DNA of 64,000 nucleotides from Pseudomonadota bacterium (lineage in GTDB: Bacteria; Myxococcota_A; UBA796; GCA-2862545), in the NCBI GenBank assembly GCA_005776945.1, contig SXOB01000092.1, positions 106,504-170,503 of the forward strand. The letters run 5' to 3'. Below, piece by piece: positions 1-7,174 of the stretch. The notes beneath the pieces are model-generated. The model worked only from the letters and a program-made list of their open reading frames with translations, was not told the DNA's origin and ran no database searches. Position 1 is the stretch's first letter. Every line of letters begins with the position of its first letter. The translations under genes and the position numbers were made by a program.

Positions 1-754
1 GGTCCGCGAGACTCGCGTCGTGCAAAGATGTCACGAGGCCGCGTACGTCCTCCCAACAGGCGCGCGCGTAGGCGGCCGCGGAGGTGAATTCCTGGGGCCG
101 CCGCACGGCGCCGATCTCAAGCGTGACGTCCTTGAAGGGCCATGCGCCGAGGCGATGGGCTGGCAATGCGTCTTCGCTGCCAACGATCGCGCAGGGGACG
201 ATCGCGACACCCCGCGAGTAGCAATCCATGAGCAGGCGCAGGTACACCTGTTCTTTGAGTCGGCCGTCGCGAGACCGGGTTCCTTCGGGAAACACCTGGA
301 TCCGATGTCCGCTCATTGCGAGGTCCATCACCTCGCGGCGAGCGCGTTCTCGTCCACGCGGGTCGCGCCGGTCGAAGAACACCGCGCCGGCCAGCCAACC
401 GTACAGGCCAATGACGGGGAGCCAGAAGATCTCGTTCTTGGACAGCCCGTTGCTGCGTGTGGCGGCCATCAAAGCGACGGGGTCCACCCAACTGCGATGG
501 TTGCACACGATCAGCGCACCTTCGCCCGGCCGAAGGTCCACGCGACCTCGTACGTGGAACCGGACCGCAAGCAGGCCGAGCACCGTTCGCGCCCAAAGCG
601 CGGCCGCCGGCATCGCGAGGCGTTCCCGGCGCCCGCGGGGGACCACAGCGAAGGGCAACACGCCCAACGTCCCGATGACGAGGCCGCTCGCGGTGGCGCC
701 GAAAAGCACCCCGATGCCGTACACGAAGGCGGCCACACGTTCGACGATCGACAT
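1..754 (-). CDS. 1-acyl-sn-glycerol-3-phosphate acyltransferase (PlsC family), partial
   Basis: Lysophospholipid acyltransferase, cut at its 3' end by the window edge (251 codons visible). Members transfer an acyl chain to lysophosphatidic acid at the inner membrane in phospholipid synthesis. A hydrophobic segment spans about residues 8-38. The catalytic HX4D box appears as NHRSWVD (His86, Asp91), and the acceptor-binding box as FPEGTRSRDG near residue 155. The ATG at 754 was chosen because the hydrophobic anchor follows directly. It is divergent from the tRNA gene. The family is certain; the exact acyl acceptor is not. Confidence 0.88.
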   Translation of the reverse strand, partial: MSIVERVAAFVYGIGVLFGATASGLVIGTLGVLPFAVVPRGRRERLAMPAAALWARTVLGLLAVRFHVRGRVDLRPGEGALIVCNHRSWVDPVALMAATRSNGLSKNEIFWLPVIGLYGWLAGAVFFDRRDPRGRERARREVMDLAMSGHRIQVFPEGTRSRDGRLKEQVYLRLLMDCYSRGVAIVPCAIVGSEDALPAHRLGAWPFKDVTLEIGAVRRPQEFTSAAAYARACWEDVRGLVTSLHDASLAD

Positions 755-827
755 CAGTCGCCGTGGATACCACGGCGGGTGGCTGCCTTGCGACAGGTGG
801 GCTGCGCGTTAGGGCACCGCCCGCTGC

Positions 828-900
828 GGGGCTGTAGCTCAACTGGGAGAGCGCCAGAATGGCATTCTGGAGGTCGTGGGTTCGAGCCCCATCAGCTCCA
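828..900 (+). tRNA. tRNA-Ala (anticodon GGC)
   Basis: A full cloverleaf can be folded by eye. The acceptor stem GGGGCTG pairs with CAGCTCC with one G-T pair. The D arm begins TAGCTC, the anticodon loop ATGGCAT carries GGC between CCAGA and TCTGG, and the T arm contains GTTCGAGC. The discriminator base is A. The CCA end is not encoded, so it must be added after transcription. Confidence 0.95.
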
Positions 901-929
901 TTCGCCTCTGCGGTCCGGCTCCCAAGCAT

Positions 930-966
930 CGTCAGGAACCATTTCGTCGTTCCGAGCATCCTGACG
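930..966 (+). terminator. Inverted repeat after tRNA-Ala, possible terminator
   Basis: CGTCAGGA (930-937) and TCCTGACG (959-966) are perfect complements separated by 21 nt that hold a second small repeat (GGAAC/GTTCC). It lies between the tRNA and the peroxidase gene. No T-run follows, so termination is only a guess. Confidence 0.3.
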
Positions 967-980
967 GGTGGAGGCGCGCG

Positions 981-2237
981 ATGATTCTGCTCATCGGCCT
1001 CATGGGTTGCGGCGGTGTCGTGGATCTTGGCGACAGCGGCGATCCCCTCACCGAGCTTGAGCGCGACCGCATTCTGCGCATGGGACCGGCGCCAGCGCTG
1101 CCGCCAGATCCGACGAATGCTTGGGCGGATGATCCCGCCGCGGCCTGGTTGGGCCGCTGGCTCTTCCACGACAACCGTCTCAGCCTTGACGGCAGCGTCT
1201 CTTGCGCCACGTGCCACGATCCCGCTCTGGATTTTTCGGACGGTCTCCCCCTTTCCGAAGGCCTGGACCTGGTCCCCCGGCACACGCCCACCGTCTGGAA
1301 CACGGCCCACAACCGCTGGTTCTTCTGGGACGGCCGCAAAGACTCGCTGTGGTCCCAAGCGCTCGGACCCCTCGAGTCCCCGGTCGAGCACGGCACCAAT
1401 CGCCTCGCGATCGCCCACCTCATCGACGAGGACGCCGACTTGCGGGCGGCCTTCACCGCCGTCTTCGGCGCACCTCCGTCGTTCGCCGACCGGGCACGCT
1501 TCCCCGACGACGCGATGCCTGGCCCGGCGGGGGACGCCCTGACGCTGGCGTGGGACGCCATGGACCCTGCGGACCGCGACGCCGTGGATGCGCTCTTTGC
1601 CCAGTTGGGCAAGGCGATCGGGGCCTTCGAGCGGACGCTCGTGTTGGGCCCTACGCCGCTCGACACCTACGTGGAGGCGCTTGCGGCCGGCGACGAAATG
1701 GCCGGCCTCAATCCTCCCCAGGAACGCGGCTTGCGGCTCTTCGTGGGTGACGCGCAGTGCCACTTCTGCCACTCTGGCGCGCTGCAGACGAACCTGGAAT
1801 TCCACAACGTGGGACTTCCAGGCAACGCCGCGGCCCCGGACTACGGCCGGTACCTTGGCATACCCCAAGTCCTCGCCGACCCCTTCAATGGCGCCGGGCT
1901 CCACAGCGACGACACCGTCGCCGGCGCGACCCACCTCGAGTTCCTCGGCCAGTTTGCCGAGCAACTCGGGCAGTTCAAAGTCCCTGGCCTCCGGGCGGTT
2001 GGCCGCACCGCCCCCTACATGCACGACGGGTCGCTCGCGACGCTCGAGGACGTCGTGGACCACTACGTCGACCAGACCACGACTCCCCCGCTTGGCCACA
2101 CCGAGGAGTTGATCGCCTTCATCCCCGATCTCACCCGACGCCAGCGAAGCGACCTCGTCGGCTTCCTGCGCAACGGCCTCGATGCGCCTGCCCCCGACGT
2201 CCCGGTCGACCCGCCAGCGACGCCCTTACCGCCCTGA
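981..2237 (+). CDS. Di-heme cytochrome c peroxidase / MauG-family lipoprotein
   Basis: A 418-residue di-heme cytochrome c peroxidase-like protein. The family reduces hydrogen peroxide with electrons from small cytochromes in the periplasm; MauG-type relatives oxidise protein substrates instead. Heme motifs are CATCH (residues 75-79) and CHFCH (near 259-263), and the family hallmark YMHDGS lies near 346. A short signal ends in LMGC, so Cys10 is probably lipidated. The ATG at 981 follows GTGGAGG; earlier in-frame starts would run through the tRNA region. Its 3' end overlaps the convergent downstream gene by 12 nt. Confidence 0.88.
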   Translation: MILLIGLMGCGGVVDLGDSGDPLTELERDRILRMGPAPALPPDPTNAWADDPAAAWLGRWLFHDNRLSLDGSVSCATCHDPALDFSDGLPLSEGLDLVPRHTPTVWNTAHNRWFFWDGRKDSLWSQALGPLESPVEHGTNRLAIAHLIDEDADLRAAFTAVFGAPPSFADRARFPDDAMPGPAGDALTLAWDAMDPADRDAVDALFAQLGKAIGAFERTLVLGPTPLDTYVEALAAGDEMAGLNPPQERGLRLFVGDAQCHFCHSGALQTNLEFHNVGLPGNAAAPDYGRYLGIPQVLADPFNGAGLHSDDTVAGATHLEFLGQFAEQLGQFKVPGLRAVGRTAPYMHDGSLATLEDVVDHYVDQTTTPPLGHTEELIAFIPDLTRRQRSDLVGFLRNGLDAPAPDVPVDPPATPLPP

Positions 2238-2852
2238 GGGTCGGGCCTCGAACACAGGGACCAACTCACCTTCGCGGAGGGTGAAAACGACCGGCGAGAC
2301 CGGCACGGGGCCTGCATCGAACCACTCTCGGACCCCCACGCCCATGAGCAGGTCGCGCTCAGCGTCCCCACCCGCCCAAGCCAGCGCGACGTGTTCGGTC
2401 GGCACCGCGATCCGCACCTCCGGCCCCAACTCGGCGGCGACGGCCGCAGGGTCGAGGAGCACGACCGACGCCAACCCGCCGGGATCGACCAGACGGCGGT
2501 AGGAGAAGGCCGTTCCGCCCACCGCGACCCGCTCTGATTTGGCCCATCCTCCCCGGGCCCCCGCTACGGCAGCGGCCCACAACGCGTCGACCGTCGTCCC
2601 GAGAGCTGCGACTCGGGCTTCGTCCAGGAACCGGGCACGACCGTCGGCCACGTGTCGGAAGCAGACCATCACCGCACCGGCAGCGCGCGCTCGGCAAGCC
2701 GCAGGAGAGGCGTGCCCCGCCGACGCGTAGGCCAATGGCGTGTCTGCGGTCGCTGGGAAGGGCACAAAGGCCTGGGCAAGCGCGACCCGAGGCAACGCCA
2801 GCCATGCTATGAGCAGCGCCCTTGGCTGGAGGCGTCCCATGGCGTTCATCAT
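2226..2852 (-). CDS. Exported protein of unknown function
   Basis: A 208-residue protein I do not recognise. A clear signal peptide (hydrophobic run, cleavage probably after ALA-QA near residue 27) indicates export. The mature part is Ala/Val-rich with alternating beta-like stretches and no catalytic motif that I can name. ATGs at 2852, 2849 and 2840 are all usable and none has a good ribosome site. The last would share the bases CATG with the start of the divergent neighbour. Confidence 0.6.
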   Translation of the reverse strand: MMNAMGRLQPRALLIAWLALPRVALAQAFVPFPATADTPLAYASAGHASPAACRARAAGAVMVCFRHVADGRARFLDEARVAALGTTVDALWAAAVAGARGGWAKSERVAVGGTAFSYRRLVDPGGLASVVLLDPAAVAAELGPEVRIAVPTEHVALAWAGGDAERDLLMGVGVREWFDAGPVPVSPVVFTLREGELVPVFEARPSGR

Positions 2853-3150
2853 GACTCAGGTATCCGACGACGTCATGATGTTGCTCGAATGCGAAACCAC
2901 CGGCGCATTCAGCAAGAGCGACCTCGAAATCAAGCCGAACCCCATGATGGCCTTCCTCAACGGCGTCGACGCCATGGCGAAGATCGCGCGTTCGGTCGGC
3001 GACGGTGTCGTCGGACCGATGCTCGAGGCCGGATGCGACATGGACGTCACCTTCGGCATCAAGATCGACGGCGCGGGCGCGGTCCTCATCTCCCAGGACC
3101 ACAACCTCTGCCAGTTCAAGGTGAACCTCAAGTTCACGCGAACGACGTAG
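2839..3150 (+). CDS. Small protein, possibly Trypco1-like (trypsin-co-occurring domain)
   Basis: A 103-residue cytosolic-looking protein without signal or membrane segment. The order of a helical middle (about residues 30-62), then DVTFGIKIDGAG, then a strand ending FKVNLKF recalls the trypsin-co-occurring domain 1 (CU044_2847) family. That is a resemblance of pattern, not proof. The ATG at 2839 has TGGAGG seven bases upstream; an earlier in-frame start at 2740 lacks one. No protease gene is adjacent, so context does not support the assignment. Confidence 0.6.
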   Translation: MAFIMTQVSDDVMMLLECETTGAFSKSDLEIKPNPMMAFLNGVDAMAKIARSVGDGVVGPMLEAGCDMDVTFGIKIDGAGAVLISQDHNLCQFKVNLKFTRTT

Positions 3151-3172
3151 CCGAGCGGCGAGCGGCGCCTCG

Positions 3173-3673
3173 TCAGCCCCCTTCGCGACACAGGCCCGCA
3201 AGCAGCGGATCCACCCGATCGTGGCGCAACAGGGTGCCAGGGGGAAACGACAGCTGCACGAGCACGGCACGGTCGCCGATCCGACCTTCGTACCTCTGAA
3301 TCCATGGTCCTCTGGGCTGGGCAGTCCGCCAACTGGACGTCGACGCCGGAAACAACACCGGCACCCGCCGCCAAGATTCCGCATCCTCGTAGACGCGCGT
3401 CGCTCCTGGCGGATCCGATGCCGCGGGTCCCGGCCAAGTCGCAGTCGCCAGCGTCGCCTGGATGCCAGTCTCATCGGTCAGGCTCACGCCGCCGTCAACG
3501 CGGCCCGTCCAACCGACCGGAATGTCCCAACACAGGCCTCCCGGGACCCCTTCGGTCCACCGCGTAGGCCCGACGATGCTGCCAGCGACGTCAATCTGCC
3601 CGACCGTGGCGGTGACGGGCGCGTCGGGCACCTGCCCACGGCGAACGCAGGCGATCCACAACCAGAGGATCAT
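3173..3673 (-). CDS. Lipoprotein of unknown function
   Basis: A 166-residue protein starting MILWLWIAC, a very short signal whose lipobox puts the lipid on Cys9. The rest is a predicted beta-rich periplasmic domain with no motif I recognise. Its ATG overlaps the stop of the crotonase gene (ATGA), so it is the last gene of the five-gene minus-strand run that starts at 6272. Confidence 0.65.
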   Translation of the reverse strand: MILWLWIACVRRGQVPDAPVTATVGQIDVAGSIVGPTRWTEGVPGGLCWDIPVGWTGRVDGGVSLTDETGIQATLATATWPGPAASDPPGATRVYEDAESWRRVPVLFPASTSSWRTAQPRGPWIQRYEGRIGDRAVLVQLSFPPGTLLRHDRVDPLLAGLCREGG

Positions 3674-4440
3674 CGCAGGCCAAGCCGGGCGCGATGTTCA
3701 GCCGACCCGAAGCGACGCCCGAAGCGCTCATGATCCGTCGCTGCGAGCGAGATCTTGGCGAGGCGCCGCGACTCCGCGTCTCCGGCCGCCGACTGATCGA
3801 GCCACACGGTGACGTGGCCGATCGTTCCGCCGACGATCGACCCGTCCGTCAGCCCTTCGGCCGAGGCAGCCTCAGCGTCCAAGGTTGGCGCAAGAAGCCA
3901 GGTCCGAAGCGCGCGCGAACGCCCCCAGCGCTCTGCGAGCCAGCGCCCGCCACCCCAGCCCGGCCCGATCCCTAGGCGCACTTGAACGAAGTCGAAGCGC
4001 GCCCTTGGCGTCGTCAGCAGCAGATCCGCGGCGAGGGCGAGTTCGACGCCGCCCCCGATCGCGGGGCCGTCCACCGCGCAGACGACGAGGGACGGGAGCG
4101 ACCGGAGCGCATCCAGCACGCACGTCATCGCCTTGGCCATCCGTTCGGCCGCACCTGGACGCTCCGACAGGGCGAGGAGCTGTCGAAGGTGTCCCCCCGA
4201 GCAGAACGTCCCCTCGCCTCCCCGCAGGACGACCAGGGCCGGCGGGTCGGCCCGCAGCCGGATCACGGCGGTCCCCAATTCCGCCATCATGGAGACCGTC
4301 ATGGCGCCGCGCGTCGCAGGCGCATCGATCGCGACGTCGGCCACGCCGTCGCCAACGACGCAGCGCAATTGCCCGTCCGCCGGCGGCGCCAGGTCTCGGA
4401 GCGCCTCGAGGTCGGCGATGGCGTCAGGGAGGGAGGACAC
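3670..4440 (-). CDS. Enoyl-CoA hydratase/isomerase family, resembling ethyl/methylmalonyl-CoA decarboxylase
   Basis: A crotonase-fold enzyme of about 256 residues. FCSGG and GPAIGGGVEL form the usual oxyanion hole that holds acyl-CoA substrates. The segment GIGPGWGGG with the preceding FV resembles vertebrate ethylmalonyl-CoA decarboxylase (ECHDC1) more than ordinary enoyl-CoA hydratases. It directly follows a MeaB GTPase gene, which serves methylmalonyl-CoA mutase, so a role in clearing malonyl-type CoA esters is attractive but inferred. GTG 4440 is the best start, overlapping the meaB end by 17 nt; no strong ribosome site is visible. Confidence 0.8.
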   Translation of the reverse strand: MSSLPDAIADLEALRDLAPPADGQLRCVVGDGVADVAIDAPATRGAMTVSMMAELGTAVIRLRADPPALVVLRGGEGTFCSGGHLRQLLALSERPGAAERMAKAMTCVLDALRSLPSLVVCAVDGPAIGGGVELALAADLLLTTPRARFDFVQVRLGIGPGWGGGRWLAERWGRSRALRTWLLAPTLDAEAASAEGLTDGSIVGGTIGHVTVWLDQSAAGDAESRRLAKISLAATDHERFGRRFGSAEHRARLGLR

Positions 4441-5320
4441 GTCGACGCCCCGCCCGAACTGCTGCCCTCTCAGCGACCGTCCAACCGGCGACGACCGCGC
4501 CGCGGGCTCGCTCGGCGACGCGGTCGAGCACCCGCCTTTCGCGACCATCGCCCCGACGCTCGTTCCATGCGGCGCGGCCTGCACCCCGGGCATGCGCGAT
4601 CGCCTGGTGGATCGCCGTTTCCACCTCATCGAGCCCCGTTCCGTTCAAGGCCGATGCTGGCACGACAGCGCGAGCCGGTTCGGCCGCCTGGAGCGCCCGA
4701 ACCAAGGCGTCCGCACCTGGCCGATCGGCCTTGTGGACGACGACGACGTCGGCGATCTCGAGCAACCCCGCCTTCTGCGCCTGCACGGCATCGCCACTTT
4801 CAGGGGTCAGGACGGCGACCGTGACATCGGCCAGCTCGGCCACAGCCACCTCGCTCTGACCCACCCCGACCGTTTCGATGAGGATGCGATCCCAGCCTGT
4901 TCCGTCGAACACGTCGATGGCATCGGCCACCGCAAGGGCCAGTCCGCCGAGGTGTCCCCGACTTCCAAGCGATCGGACGAAGACGCCGTCGTCTCCCGCC
5001 ACTGCGGCCATCCGGACGCGATCGCCGAGCAGCGCCCCGCCCGTCCGGGGTGAGCTCGGGTCCACGGCGATCACGGCGACGCGCTCGCCGCGGCGACGCG
5101 CCAGGGCGACCAAGGCGTCTACAAGGGTACTCTTGCCCGATCCCGGCGGCCCCGTGAGCCCCACCACGACGGGGGCTCCCGGCCCGTGCTCCCGCCGTAC
5201 GGGCAACGAGGCCAGCGCCTCGTCGATCCCGTCGACGCCCGCCTCGACCCAGCTCAAGAGGCGGGCCAGCGCACGACGGTCCCCATCGCGGGCCAGAGCG
5301 GCCAGTTCCAGCGCCGTCAC
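4424..5320 (-). CDS. meaB: Methylmalonyl-CoA mutase-associated GTPase MeaB (ArgK family)
   Basis: A 298-residue P-loop GTPase that loads and protects the B12-dependent methylmalonyl-CoA mutase. The Walker A motif GPPGSGKST lies at 57-65, followed by DPSSPRTGGALLGDR, ETVGVGQSE (switch region) and VVHKAD, the guanine-specificity motif NKxD in its variant form. Length is near the family norm. Its ATG overlaps the rsmD stop (ATGA). The mutase itself is not in the window. Confidence 0.92.
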   Translation of the reverse strand: MTALELAALARDGDRRALARLLSWVEAGVDGIDEALASLPVRREHGPGAPVVVGLTGPPGSGKSTLVDALVALARRRGERVAVIAVDPSSPRTGGALLGDRVRMAAVAGDDGVFVRSLGSRGHLGGLALAVADAIDVFDGTGWDRILIETVGVGQSEVAVAELADVTVAVLTPESGDAVQAQKAGLLEIADVVVVHKADRPGADALVRALQAAEPARAVVPASALNGTGLDEVETAIHQAIAHARGAGRAAWNERRGDGRERRVLDRVAERARGAVVAGWTVAERAAVRAGRRRVLPP

Positions 5321-5844
5321 GGGCGGGCCTCATAGGACCAGAGCGCGGCCGCACCGTAGCGCCCGACGCGCGTGCAGACGCCGTTGGGCAGCACCTCCGG
5401 CAACTTGGTCTGCGCAGCGACTTCAACGACGACGGACGGCGCCGCGGCGAGGCTGACACCCACAAGGTGCAAGGGGTCCTCGACGTAAGGGGGATCGACA
5501 AACGCGACGTCGAAGGCACCGAGCCCTCCCACCAGGGCGCACCCATCGCCAACGAGGACCTGCACATCCGCCTGGAAGGCGTCGACCGCAGCGCGAATCA
5601 ACCGCGCACGTGCGGGGTCGCGCTCGATCGCGACAACCGAAGCGCCGCGCGACCAAGCTTCGAGGGCGACCAAGCCCGATCCCGCGGCCGGATCGAGGAA
5701 GCGGCGCCCCGCGAGGTGGTGGCCCACGAGGGAGAAGAGCGCCTCACGCGTCCGCGCAGCCGTGGGTCTCACGCCCTCGGCCACGGGGACCGGCAGCAGC
5801 CGCCCCCGCGCCCGCCCGCCGGTCAGCCGGGGTCGGCCGGTCAC
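5317..5844 (-). CDS. rsmD: 16S rRNA (guanine(966)-N(2))-methyltransferase RsmD
   Basis: A Rossmann-fold SAM methyltransferase of 175 residues that methylates G966 of 16S rRNA during 30S assembly. Visible motifs are RPTAARTREALFSL (family signature), FLDPAAGSGLVALEAWSRGA (SAM site) and DPPY, the catalytic (N/D)PPY motif. The GTG start at 5844 overlaps the TGA of the preceding lipoprotein gene as GTGA and puts the GGRARGRLLPVP segment at the N-terminus as in known RsmD, so longer starts are rejected. Confidence 0.9.
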   Translation of the reverse strand: MTGRPRLTGGRARGRLLPVPVAEGVRPTAARTREALFSLVGHHLAGRRFLDPAAGSGLVALEAWSRGASVVAIERDPARARLIRAAVDAFQADVQVLVGDGCALVGGLGAFDVAFVDPPYVEDPLHLVGVSLAAAPSVVVEVAAQTKLPEVLPNGVCTRVGRYGAAALWSYEARP

Positions 5845-6272
5845 GGCTCCGGCGTGGTCGTCGGCGGCAGGCCGCGGGGCATCGGAGCGACCGGCATGGT
5901 GTCCTTGAGGTCCCAGGAACAGCTTCCTTCGCGACACGCGCATGTGTTGAGGACCTTGAAGCACAGGCGGTCTTCACACGTGCTCATGATCGAACTGGCC
6001 GCCGCGACCGTCGTGCAGACTTCAGAACCGCAGCCCGCCGTCTTGCAGTCGGCATCCGTCGTACATTCGGACTCGGCCTGCGGGTTCTCGACACGTGCCC
6101 GGCAAGACTCGTACAGGGCCGCCGGCGTCGACGGCGGCGCCGTCTCTGCCGCTGACACGGGGACCGGGGCCGGCTCTGCGACCGACGCGGCATCCGGGGC
6201 CGACGCCGCCGGCTCCGTGCGCCGGTCCTTCCCGCCACAGGCCATCGCCAACAGCAACAACCACGCGCGCAT
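5841..6272 (-). CDS. Lipoprotein with an eight-cysteine-cluster domain
   Basis: A 143-residue lipoprotein. The signal ends in LAMAC (Cys12 lipidated). An Ala/Pro/Ser-rich linker (about 15-50) leads to a compact Cys-rich domain containing CTTDADCKTAGC and CACREGSC, the spacing typical of small eight-cysteine domains found in many myxobacterial surface proteins. It is the first gene of the rsmD-meaB run and is divergent from actA. Function unknown. Confidence 0.75.
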   Translation of the reverse strand: MRAWLLLLAMACGGKDRRTEPAASAPDAASVAEPAPVPVSAAETAPPSTPAALYESCRARVENPQAESECTTDADCKTAGCGSEVCTTVAAASSIMSTCEDRLCFKVLNTCACREGSCSWDLKDTMPVAPMPRGLPPTTTPEP

Positions 6273-6423
6273 CGGACCTCCGCGGCGCTCGCTATCTCAG
6301 GACCCCCAATCGGGCCGAACCGGCGACGTGAGGCGCAGCGGTGCCGCATACGGATGCATCACCGTTGTAGCTTCACGACCCCCAGGCATATCAGCCCCGC
6401 CCTCCTGGAGGCGCGGAGGACGC

Positions 6424-7161
6424 ATGCGTCGTCTCATCCCTGCCCTGGCCGTCACCCTGTTCAGCGGGTGCTGGGTCGCCGAATACGACCAAGTCGGCGA
6501 TGCCAGGTTTCCGCTTGAACCGCATCGGCTTTGGCCTTTGTACACCTGGAACGACGGCCAGATCGCGGCCGGCAAGACCACGGGGCCACAAGCCGCGTTG
6601 GAACAGCCGATCCCGTTCAGCCACAACATCCATGCGGGTACGCTGCAAATGCAGTGCGAGTACTGCCATGCGGAGGCCCGGCGTTCCATTCACGCCGGCG
6701 TCCCCACACTCGGCACGTGCATGAACTGCCACAGCCAAGTGAAGCTGGACAACCCCGACGTCCAGAAGATCCACATGGCTTGGTGCGGCGAGCCCAAATG
6801 TACGCTCGCCAAAGACGCGTACGGTCAGCTGGTGCCGCCTCCCAACGCCGCATCGCCGGCCTGGCAGCGCGTCCACGACCTGCCCGACTACGTCTACTTT
6901 GCCCACAAGCGCCATGTACAGGCGGGCGTCCAGTGCACGGAATGCCACGGCCAGATGTCGCTGCAGGGGCAGAAGCTTGCGGATCCCGCGAATCCTGATG
7001 CGGAACCCTCCGTCCAGGTCGTGAACGTCCGGGAGACGACCCTTCAAATGGGCTGGTGCTTGGATTGCCACGCAAGCCACCCTACGATCGACCAGAACTA
7101 CGGCGAACAAGCAGACCTTCGGCGCGCTGAGCTGAAAGACTGCTGGACCTGCCACAAGTGA
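6424..7161 (+). CDS. actA: Alternative complex III pentaheme cytochrome subunit ActA
   Basis: A 245-residue multiheme cytochrome c with five CxxCH sites (CEYCH, CMNCH, CTECH, CLDCH, CWTCH), the heme count expected for ActA. It is the periplasmic electron-transfer subunit of alternative complex III, which oxidises quinol in place of a bc1 complex. The N-terminus is a signal with LFSGC, so it is probably lipid-anchored. The ATG at 6424 follows GCGGAGGA. A weak sigma-70-like pair (TTGTAG at 6365, TATCAG at 6389, 18-nt spacing) lies upstream. First gene of actA-F. Confidence 0.92.
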   Translation: MRRLIPALAVTLFSGCWVAEYDQVGDARFPLEPHRLWPLYTWNDGQIAAGKTTGPQAALEQPIPFSHNIHAGTLQMQCEYCHAEARRSIHAGVPTLGTCMNCHSQVKLDNPDVQKIHMAWCGEPKCTLAKDAYGQLVPPPNAASPAWQRVHDLPDYVYFAHKRHVQAGVQCTECHGQMSLQGQKLADPANPDAEPSVQVVNVRETTLQMGWCLDCHASHPTIDQNYGEQADLRRAELKDCWTCHK

Positions 7162-7174
7162 ACGCGGGGAACCG

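Noticed and set aside
117..2099. A 660-codon open frame on the minus strand across plsC, tRNA-Ala and the peroxidase gene
   Set aside because: It runs antisense to a tRNA and to a di-heme peroxidase with clear motifs, and its product is Arg/Gly/Val-rich low-complexity text typical of high-GC shadow frames.
6405..6423. CCTCCTGGAGG before actA as a hairpin hiding the ribosome site
   Set aside because: The palindrome leaves only one base for a loop, and the GCGGAGGA used by actA lies outside it.
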